Of a stretch of DNA of 64,000 bases, positions 58,378 through 64,000 are shown one piece after another (position 1 is the first letter of the stretch; every line of letters starts with the position of its first letter). The notes under the pieces were generated by a model. It was given only the letters and a program-made list of their open reading frames with translations. It was not told where the DNA came from and ran no database searches. The DNA is taken from contig CAYTMV010000002.1 in NCBI GenBank assembly GCA_964439015.1, forward strand, positions 1-64,000, given 5' to 3'. Position numbers and translations under genes: made by a program. Source of the stretch: Gemmobacter sp964439015. GTDB taxonomy: Bacteria > Pseudomonadota > Alphaproteobacteria > Rhodobacterales > Rhodobacteraceae.

Positions 58378-59298
58378 TCAGCCCCACGGCGTCGGCTCGT
58401 CTCCCATGACCTGACCGAAGATATTCTCCCGATGCCAGCGCAGGTTATCGGGATGGGGCCAGTTGCGCCTGTCCTCTGGCAACCACACCTGCCCCTGCGG
58501 CCGGATCAGCCGGTCCACGACCTCGGCCGGCACCTTGTTGCGCGAGACGAGAATTGTATGGTCTTCCGCAACCGAGATCAGGCCACGGTCAAACATCCAG
58601 TGCAGCGTGCCCGACAAGGCCAAGCCGTTTCGGACGGAATCACTGCCCTGATGCTCAACCGGACGGATATGCGCGGCCTGGACTTCAGGCCGCCCCCCTC
58701 CGTTGCGCAACCGTAGGCCAGAGACGGCGCAGCGGTAGTCATAGGCCTCTCGGACCTTGCGACGAAAGGCGACATCGCGATAGGGCCGGCTGGTCAGACG
58801 TTCGATGATTGGACGTTCGAACACCGCGGCACCTTCCATGGCCGCGTGGCCTTGGGGATCATAGCGATGCTTTTCCATCGCGATCAAGTCCTGCGGCAAG
58901 CCCAGACGGATGATCCGCGCAAACTCGGCCTCCGGTATGCGGCGCACCGCCAGTTGCTGCGCGCCACCGGCTTTGGGGCCGCCATCCTCTGCGGTCAGCG
59001 CGGTTTCCAACGGGCGGCCCTCCAGCAATCGCGGCACCTCTCGATCAAAGGGCAGAAAGCTGCCCGGCTGGATCAAGGCCAAATACCGGCCCGGCTCACC
59101 CGGCTTTGGTATGACTGCAGAAATCTTTGCTGCAGCGAAATAGCCCAGAGGGCCTGCCTTCACTGGCTCGTAATAAATGATCCAATCCCCAACAGCCTCT
59201 TGCACGGCTTTGAGGTATTGCTTGGGAAAATCATATTGGCTGTCCGGTCGGTCTTCGTAGATCGAGTCCGCCCGATGCAGGAGGATCAACCTTGTCAT
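58378..59298 (-). CDS. HNH endonuclease with N-terminal uncharacterised domain
   Basis: A 306-aa protein placed convergently between hisA and hisF. The C-terminal HNH_2-type nuclease (about residues 180-270) has YDYRCAVSGLRL with one Cys, EVQAAHIRPVEHQG with the catalytic His, and NGLALSGTLHWMFDRGLISV with the metal-binding Asn/His. The N-terminal 100 residues (YDFPKQYLKAVQEAVGDWII) resemble PUA/EVE-like or other modified-base-reading modules in McrA-type restriction proteins, but I cannot name the fold. Three codons separate it from hisA. It is likely an accessory, restriction-like gene. Confidence 0.8.
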   Translation of the reverse strand: MTRLILLHRADSIYEDRPDSQYDFPKQYLKAVQEAVGDWIIYYEPVKAGPLGYFAAAKISAVIPKPGEPGRYLALIQPGSFLPFDREVPRLLEGRPLETALTAEDGGPKAGGAQQLAVRRIPEAEFARIIRLGLPQDLIAMEKHRYDPQGHAAMEGAAVFERPIIERLTSRPYRDVAFRRKVREAYDYRCAVSGLRLRNGGGRPEVQAAHIRPVEHQGSDSVRNGLALSGTLHWMFDRGLISVAEDHTILVSRNKVPAEVVDRLIRPQGQVWLPEDRRNWPHPDNLRWHRENIFGQVMGDEPTPWG

Positions 59299-59402
59299 CT
59301 GGCCAGGAAAACCATCGCACTAGCCTTTGACAAGTGCTCTTTGGCTAAGATGGCGCCTTCGCCCTCTTTCCGGGGCGGGCTTTTCCCGGTAAACCTGACC
59401 CC

Positions 59403-60161
59403 ATGCTGAAAACCCGGATCATCCCCTGCCTTGATGTCGCCGATGGCCGTGTGGTCAAGGGCGTCAATTTCGTCAACCTGATCGACGCCGGCGACCCGGT
59501 CGAGGCCGCGCGCGCCTATGACGCCGCGGGCGCGGACGAGCTGACGTTTCTCGACATCCACGCCACCCATGAAAACCGTGGCACGATGTTCGACCTGGTG
59601 ACCCGCACGGCCGAACAGTGCTTCATGCCGCTGACCGTGGGCGGTGGCGTGCGCACGCCCGAGGATGTGCGGGCGCTGTTGCTGGCGGGGGCCGACAAGG
59701 TCTCGTTCAATTCCGCTGCGGTGGCTGACCCGGATGTGGTGGCCCGCGCCGCTGACCGCTTTGGCAGCCAGTGCATCGTGGTGGCGATCGACGCCAAGAC
59801 GGTGGCACCGGGGAAATGGGAAATCTTTACCCATGGCGGGCGCAAGCCCACCGGCATTGATGCGGTCGAGTTTGCCCGCACCGTCGCCGCCAAGGGCGCG
59901 GGCGAGATCCTGCTGACCTCGATGGATCGCGATGGCACCAAGGGCGGCTACAACATCCCCCTGACCCGCGCGATTGCCGATGCGGTGCCGGTGCCGGTGA
60001 TCGCCTCGGGCGGGGTCGGCACGCTGGACCATCTGGTCGAGGGCGTGAAAGAGGGCCATGCCTCGGCGGTGCTGGCGGCCTCGATCTTCCATTTCGGCAC
60101 CTATACCATCGGCGAGGCCAAGGCCCATATGGCCGCCGCCGGCATTCCGGTGAGGCTGTGA
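59403..60161 (+). CDS. hisF: Imidazole glycerol phosphate synthase, cyclase subunit HisF
   Basis: TIM-barrel cyclase of 252 aa pairing with HisH. Catalytic Asp11 in IIPCLDVADGRVVKGVNFVN and the second Asp near residue 131 in VVAIDAKTV; phosphate loops VGGGVRTPEDV and LLTSMDRDGTKGGYN. Stop overlaps the hisE ATG by one base. Confidence 0.97.
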   Translation: MLKTRIIPCLDVADGRVVKGVNFVNLIDAGDPVEAARAYDAAGADELTFLDIHATHENRGTMFDLVTRTAEQCFMPLTVGGGVRTPEDVRALLLAGADKVSFNSAAVADPDVVARAADRFGSQCIVVAIDAKTVAPGKWEIFTHGGRKPTGIDAVEFARTVAAKGAGEILLTSMDRDGTKGGYNIPLTRAIADAVPVPVIASGGVGTLDHLVEGVKEGHASAVLAASIFHFGTYTIGEAKAHMAAAGIPVRL

Positions 60162-60472
60162 TGACCCCGCTGCAAATCCTTGCCGCCACGATCGAATCGC
60201 GCCGCGGCGCCGACCCGGACAGCAGCTGGACCGCGAAACTTCTGGCAAAGGGGCCGGAAAAATGCGCCGAGAAATTCGGGGAAGAAGCGATCGAGGCGAT
60301 CATCGAGGCCGTCAAGGGCGACCGTGACCGGCTGGTCAGCGAGGCCGCCGACGCGCTTTATCACCTGCTGGTGATGCTGGCCGCGCGCGATCTGACGCTG
60401 GCCGATGTCGAGGCCGAGCTTGCCCGCCGCCACGGCACGTCCGGGATTGCCGAAAAGGCAGCGCGGGGCTGA
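60161..60472 (+). CDS. hisE: Phosphoribosyl-ATP pyrophosphatase
   Basis: Second step of histidine synthesis, 103 aa, alpha-helical MazG-like fold with GPEKCAEKFGEEAIEAIIEA and VSEAADALYHLLVMLAARD holding the Mg-binding acidic residues. The ATG at 60161 is in the hisF stop (TGATG); a GTG just before it is less likely. Confidence 0.96.
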   Translation: MTPLQILAATIESRRGADPDSSWTAKLLAKGPEKCAEKFGEEAIEAIIEAVKGDRDRLVSEAADALYHLLVMLAARDLTLADVEAELARRHGTSGIAEKAARG

Positions 60473-60484
60473 CGCCGCCGGCCG

Positions 60485-60910
60485 TCAGGCCAAAGGCGGC
60501 AGGCCCAGACGCTGGATTTCGATCTTGGGGCAGCGATCCTCGACAACCTCCAGCCCGGAGGCACGGGCGCGGTCTGCCGATGCCGCATCCCACACCCCCA
60601 GTTGCAACCACAAGACGCGCGGGCGCGGCTCCATCGCCAGAACGTCATCGACCACCTGCCCCACATCCTCAGAGCGGCGGAAGACATCGACCATGTCCAC
60701 CGCCCCCACCTGGGCCAGATTGCCGCGCACGGCCTCGCCCCAGGGTGCAACCTGCCCCTCGAGGCCGGGATTGACAGGAATCACCCGATATCCACGAGCA
60801 GCCAGAAAGGCTGCCACCGCGTGGCTGGGGCGATCAGGTTTGGCCGACCAGCCCACAAGGGCGATGGTGCGGCATTCGGACAGGATGCGGGGGATGTCTG
60901 CGTCGGTCAT
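60485..60910 (-). CDS. CoA-binding domain protein (YccU-like)
   Basis: A 141-aa Rossmann-fold protein: IALVGWSAKPDRPSHAVAAF near residue 16 (nucleotide/CoA-binding loop), GYRVIPVNPGLEGQ, VDMVDVFRRSEDVGQVVDD and LWLQLGVWD. Members bind CoA in crystal structures but have no assigned reaction. The ATG at 60910 is just after a terminator, with an unusually short leader. Confidence 0.87.
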   Translation of the reverse strand: MTDADIPRILSECRTIALVGWSAKPDRPSHAVAAFLAARGYRVIPVNPGLEGQVAPWGEAVRGNLAQVGAVDMVDVFRRSEDVGQVVDDVLAMEPRPRVLWLQLGVWDAASADRARASGLEVVEDRCPKIEIQRLGLPPLA

Positions 60911-60947
60911 GTCCGCAACCTGCCACGGCGCACATGGCCCGTCCATG

Positions 60948-60978
60948 AAAAAGGCGCCCGCGGTCTGACCGGGGCGCC
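60948..60978 (-). terminator. Terminator downstream of rlmB
   Basis: Stem GGCGCC with GGCGCC (60978-60973 and 60958-60953), extended by partial pairing, followed on the minus strand by TTTTT. Confidence 0.8.
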
Positions 60979-61025
60979 AAGGTGCGGAACGAGGGACAGT
61001 AGGAACGGACAGGCGTTCCGGGCCT
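60948..61025 (-). ncRNA. Possible small RNA or rlmB 3' end
   Basis: Between rlmB and the CoA-binding gene the minus strand shows a hairpin GGAACG-CCTGTC-CGTTCC (about 61022-61005), an unpaired stretch, then a terminator. It could be an independent 75-nt RNA or just the rlmB 3' UTR. No promoter is convincing. Confidence 0.25.
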
Positions 61026-61091
61026 ATCCTCGTCATCCAACTTAGGCACTGCCGTGCGGGATTTAAGCCCCCTCGCGCGACCGTGATGTTC

Positions 61092-61874
61092 TTATCGGCG
61101 GGAAACCGCATACAGCGCCACCGCCGCCGCATTCGAGACGTTGAGCGAGCCGAATTCGCCGGCATAGGGGATGCGCACCAGCGCGTCGCAGGTCTCGCGG
61201 GTCTTTTCGCGCAGGCCCGGCCCTTCGGCGCCCATCACCAGCGCGATCGGCCTTGTGCCTGCGGCAGCCACGGCCTCGTCCACGGTCTGTTCGGCCTCGC
61301 CATCCAGACCCAGCAGCACATAGCCCATGGCGCGCAGCTCGACCATGGCATCGGCCAGATTGGTGACCCGCAGATAGGGCTGACGCTCCAGCGCGCCCGA
61401 GGCGGTCTTGGCCAGCGCCCCGGTCTCGGGGGCCGAATGGCGCAGGGTGCCGATCACGGCGCGCGCCCCGAACACCTCGGCCGAGCGCAGCACCGCGCCC
61501 ACGTTATGCGGATCGGTCACCCGGTCCAGCAGCACCACCAGCGGCGCGCCACGGCCCGATACGGCAACATCCGCCAACTGCCCCCAGTTCAGCGGCTTGA
61601 CCTCAAGTGCCGCCCCCTGATGCACCGATCCCTCGTCGATCGGCACCGAGAATTTGCGCGGGTCCACCACCTCGGGCGAGATTCCGGCCATGTCTACCGC
61701 ATCGGCCAACTTGTCGAGCGCGTTCTTGGTCACCACCAGCCGCAGTTTCTCGCGCGCGGGGTTCAAAAGCGCGTCGCGCACCGCATGCAGGCCAAACAGC
61801 CAGACGGTTTCACGCGCGGCATCGCGGCGGGCGCGTTCTTTGTCGATCACCCATGCGGGTTTCTTGGTGGTCAT
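61092..61874 (-). CDS. rlmB: 23S rRNA (guanosine(2251)-2'-O)-methyltransferase RlmB-like (SPOUT)
   Basis: TrmH-family RNA 2'-O-methyltransferase of 260 aa. N-terminal substrate-binding part starts ETVWLFGLHAVRDALLNP; the SPOUT catalytic domain shows VVLLDRVTDPHNVGAVLRSA near residue 115, LVMGAEGPGLR near 215 and the knot IPYAGEFGSLNVSNAAAVAL near 237. The ATG at 61874 is preferred to one nine codons upstream. Its place next to tRNA-Tyr is common in this family of bacteria. Confidence 0.93.
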   Translation of the reverse strand: MTTKKPAWVIDKERARRDAARETVWLFGLHAVRDALLNPAREKLRLVVTKNALDKLADAVDMAGISPEVVDPRKFSVPIDEGSVHQGAALEVKPLNWGQLADVAVSGRGAPLVVLLDRVTDPHNVGAVLRSAEVFGARAVIGTLRHSAPETGALAKTASGALERQPYLRVTNLADAMVELRAMGYVLLGLDGEAEQTVDEAVAAAGTRPIALVMGAEGPGLREKTRETCDALVRIPYAGEFGSLNVSNAAAVALYAVSRR

Positions 61875-61987
61875 GGCCAGTCCTCGTCTTTTCCGAAGCA
61901 ATGCGGCGGGCAGCGGGCGGGTGCAAGCAAAAACCCGACAAAGGCCCCTTGACCTGCCCTGCGCACCCGGTTACATCCGCCGCCAGT

Positions 61988-62071
61988 GGGCGACGTGCTG
62001 CAAGGTGCGGCAGCGGACTGTAACTCCGCCGAGGCGACTCGTGCCTGGTTCGATTCCAGGGTCGCCCACCA
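61988..62071 (+). tRNA. tRNA-Tyr (GTA)
   Basis: Acceptor stem GGGCGAC/GTCGCCC, anticodon stem GCGGA/TCCGC around CTGTAAC (anticodon GTA), a long variable arm (CGAG-GCGA-CTCG) as expected for a type II tRNA, T-arm CCTGG-TTCGATT-CCAGG, and encoded CCA at 62069-62071. The D-arm pairs GCTG with CAGC. 95 bases upstream of the glycosyltransferase-like gene, whose open frame runs back through it spuriously. Confidence 0.93.
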
Positions 62072-62165
62072 TCTTCTCCAACAGATTGAACCAGATACAC
62101 CTGCGGCAGATTGCGCGGCGGGCGCGCACGCTTTAACACTCGTGCCCGAACATGGGGACGGACAA

Positions 62166-63149
62166 GTGACCGAGGCGTTCAACATTCTGGCGGTGGCCCA
62201 GCGCGGTCGGCTGCAATATGAGGCCCTGCTGCTGGCGGCCAGCCTGCGCCTGTCCAATCCCGGCTTTTCCGGCAAGTTGTATCTGGCCGAGCCGCAGCCC
62301 GGGCCGCGCTGGGGCGGCGAAGATACACGGATCGAGCCTGAAGTCCGCGCCCTGCTGACCGATCTGGGGGCCGAGATCCTGCCCATTGAAACGCAGGTCT
62401 TCGGCGCCGGCTATCCCCATGGCAACAAGATCGAGGCCATCGCCCATCTGCCCGAGGCGCCTTTCCTGTTTCTGGACACCGACACGCTGGTGCATGGCGA
62501 TCTGTCGACGCTGAAGTTCGATTTTGACAAACCCTCCGCCTCCATGCGGCGCGAGAATACCTGGCCGCAATCAGAGCTTTACGGGCCAGACCTCACACAG
62601 ACCTGGAAGTCGCTCTATGATCGTTTTGGTCTGGATTTTGAAAGTTCGCTCGATCGCAGCTGGCCCGAAAACTACTGGCAGCACTATCTGTATTTCAACG
62701 CAGGCTGGTTCTTTCATCGCTCGCCCCGCGCCTTTGGCAACCGGTTTCTGGACTGGGCGCGCGCGGTGCGCGACAACCCGCCGGCGGAGCTGATCTGCCA
62801 GCCGCTTTACCCCTGGCTTGACCAGATCGTCCTGCCCCTTGTGATCCACTCTTTCGGTGGCGGGCGCCCAGGGGCGGATCTGGCCGGGCTGGATGGCGAT
62901 GTGACCTGCCATTACCGGCTGCTGCCGATGCTTTATGCCCGCGAAAGCGACGCGGTGGTCGCGATGCTGGAACGTGCGGCCGGCATGCCCGCGGTGAAAA
63001 AGCTGCTCAAGGCGCATGGGCCAGCCAAGAAGATGATCTATCAGGGCAAGGGACAGCTGGCGCGGGCCATGTTTGACCGCGCGAACCTGCCGCGCAAGGA
63101 ACAGATGATCCGCAACCGCCTGAAACGCGATGGCCTCTGGGCGCGGTGA
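62166..63149 (+). CDS. Glycosyltransferase-like protein with DxD motif
   Basis: A 327-aa cytosolic protein. EAFNILAVAQRGRLQYEALL at the start and FLFLDTDTLVHGDLSTL near residue 100 (DTD metal/sugar-nucleotide motif) resemble nucleotide-sugar transferases of the GT-A fold, roughly GT8-like. YLYFNAGWFFHRSPRAFG and the C-terminal basic tail fit no group I can name. The start is uncertain: GTG at 62166 is used; GTG at 62142 is an alternative, and no ATG is available without running into the tRNA. Donor and acceptor unknown. Confidence 0.6.
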   Translation: MTEAFNILAVAQRGRLQYEALLLAASLRLSNPGFSGKLYLAEPQPGPRWGGEDTRIEPEVRALLTDLGAEILPIETQVFGAGYPHGNKIEAIAHLPEAPFLFLDTDTLVHGDLSTLKFDFDKPSASMRRENTWPQSELYGPDLTQTWKSLYDRFGLDFESSLDRSWPENYWQHYLYFNAGWFFHRSPRAFGNRFLDWARAVRDNPPAELICQPLYPWLDQIVLPLVIHSFGGGRPGADLAGLDGDVTCHYRLLPMLYARESDAVVAMLERAAGMPAVKKLLKAHGPAKKMIYQGKGQLARAMFDRANLPRKEQMIRNRLKRDGLWAR

Positions 63150-63170
63150 CGATCGGGCGCGGTGACGATC
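63139..63170. repeat. 16-bp perfect tandem duplication at a stop codon
   Basis: GGGCGCGGTGACGATC is present twice head to tail (63139-63154 and 63155-63170). The first copy encodes the last codons and TGA of the glycosyltransferase-like gene. Confidence 0.9.
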
Positions 63171-63225
63171 GCATGGATCGCTGATAGAATGGACGACGTA
63201 GCCTTCTACCGCAGCGGAGCCCCCC

Positions 63226-64000
63226 ATGACCCTGATCGTCACGCCCGCCTCTGTCACCGCCCTCGGCGTCGTTGTCGAGCTTGCGGATGGCGATGACCTG
63301 TTCGTGCCGCGCGACGTTACCCTGCTGTCCGAGGGAAGCGCGCCGGTGCTGGGCCTGGGACAGGGACACGAGGTTTATGTCCACGGCCTTCTGCAGGGCG
63401 ATGCCTATAGCATGATCCTTGGGGCGGATTGGGGGGCGGTCGGCGTGCGGCTTGAGCTGGCCGAGACCGGCGCGATCCGTGCCGCGGCAGTGGCGGCCTA
63501 TCTGCGCGGCACCGGGCTGGTCATCGAAAATGCCGGCGATCTGGTCGCCAATGGGATCGGGCTGGCCCTGATCGCGGGCGGCAGCGCGGTTTCGACCCTC
63601 GACAACAGCGGCACCATCGTCGGTCAGGTCACCGCCATCTCTCGCGGTGGTCTGGGCGACACTGGCACCTTCCGCCTGGTGAATACCGGCCTGATTCTCG
63701 GCGGGGACCACAGTCTGGTGTCCGAGTCCGCTACGGCCACCGACGTGATCGTGAATCGAGGCCGCATCATCGGCGAAGTGGTTCTGGGCGGTGGCAATGA
63801 TCGTTTGGACAATCGCGGCGGTCTGCTCGAGGATCGAGTGCTGGGTGGTGCCGGCGATGACACCTTCCTGCCCGGCGCGGGTGCCGAGGTCTGGGGCGGT
63901 GGTGGCGGCCGCGACCGGCTGGATTTCCGCTCGGGTCCCGGCCTGTCGCTGGCGCTGGATGGCAGTTTTGCCGCAACCGGGCGGGCCGCGGGCGATGCCT
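63226..64000 (+). CDS. RTX/hemolysin-type calcium-binding repeat protein, 3' end outside window
   Basis: Open frame from the ATG at 63226 to the window end (258 residues seen). The N-terminal part is a beta-solenoid-like series of short repeats (IENAGDLVANGIGLALIAGG, LDNSGTIVGQVTAISRGGLG, VNRGRIIGEVVLGGGNDRLD). Then RTX-like nonapeptides appear: LGGGNDRLD, LGGAGDDTF and WGGGGGRDRLDF (GGxGxDxLx pattern). Such proteins are usually secreted by type I systems and fold on binding calcium. No N-terminal signal peptide, as expected for type I export. The secretion signal would be beyond the window. Confidence 0.85.
   Translation, partial: MTLIVTPASVTALGVVVELADGDDLFVPRDVTLLSEGSAPVLGLGQGHEVYVHGLLQGDAYSMILGADWGAVGVRLELAETGAIRAAAVAAYLRGTGLVIENAGDLVANGIGLALIAGGSAVSTLDNSGTIVGQVTAISRGGLGDTGTFRLVNTGLILGGDHSLVSESATATDVIVNRGRIIGEVVLGGGNDRLDNRGGLLEDRVLGGAGDDTFLPGAGAEVWGGGGGRDRLDFRSGPGLSLALDGSFAATGRAAGDA

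Noticed and set aside
60985..61020. EcfG promoter near rlmB
   Set aside because: GGAAC occurs twice, but no CGTT-like element lies 16-17 bases downstream of either.
61986..62165. Extension of the glycosyltransferase-like frame back to 61986
   Set aside because: It translates the tRNA-Tyr gene; no protein can plausibly start there.

Overview
The window is GC-rich chromosomal DNA from an alphaproteobacterium, almost certainly of the family Rhodobacteraceae (Rhodobacter/Cereibacter/Paracoccus-like). Pointers are a dcw cluster with a long mraZ leader, a DUF1127 gene followed by an array of CUCCUCCC hairpins (the CcaF1/CcsR arrangement of Rhodobacter sphaeroides), a NepR-PhyR-EcfG general stress locus, a phrA-cfaA-trgAB operon, a permuted two-piece tmRNA, an FNR-type box beside the aa3 oxidase genes, and a ctaC-ctaB-ctaG-ctaE cluster. 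I see no prophage, insertion sequence, CRISPR array or rRNA operon.

Layout. 1-3415 (minus): start of the dcw cluster (ftsI partial, ftsL, rsmH, mraZ). 3416-4144: a long leader with a terminator-like hairpin, several GGG-N7-GGG boxes that look like MraZ operators, and a DnaA-box pair. 4145-7438: mrp, the DUF1127/CcsR RNA array and a benzoate-type transporter. 7459-9786: tex. 9863-19364: a general-stress island in which EcfG-type promoters (GGAAC-N16/17-CGTT-like) precede a small exported protein, a fused AI-2E-type permease, a DUF1328 peptide, a YqjD/YqjE-like operon, nepR-ecfG-kinase, phyR and a PRC-barrel protein. Two HWE-type kinases flank the core; one has a degenerate ATPase domain. 21180-24139: photolyase, DUF2256, EcsC, GNAT. 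24291-25914: mtnP, apt and a candidate CtrA-driven small RNA. 25920-32063: cobW, cobA and the phrA-cfaA-trgA-trgB operon with a sigma-E-like promoter. 32180-35640: RHH and DUF4169 peptides, GNAT, fumC, and ssrA directly upstream of sspB. 35820-41597: orphan polyamine-type binding protein, class V aminotransferase, FAD oxidase, GNAT, M16 peptidase. 41600-47314: thrC, surf1 and cytochrome aa3 subunit/assembly genes. 47483-54946: tldD, a PcrA/UvrD helicase and pyruvate carboxylase. 55010-60472: CsbD, two identical tRNA-Gly genes and the hisBHAFE cluster, interrupted by a DUF2147 gene and an HNH endonuclease gene. 60485-64000: CoA-binding protein, rlmB, tRNA-Tyr, a DxD glycosyltransferase-like protein and the start of an RTX-type protein.

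The strongest non-coding signals are the eight-motif CUCCUCCC array, the MraZ-box cluster, the mirrored EcfG promoter between nepR and phyR, the ssrA-sspB pair, and the CtrA-box/small-RNA candidate after apt. Annotation rests on reading sequence and recalled family knowledge; no database search was possible.
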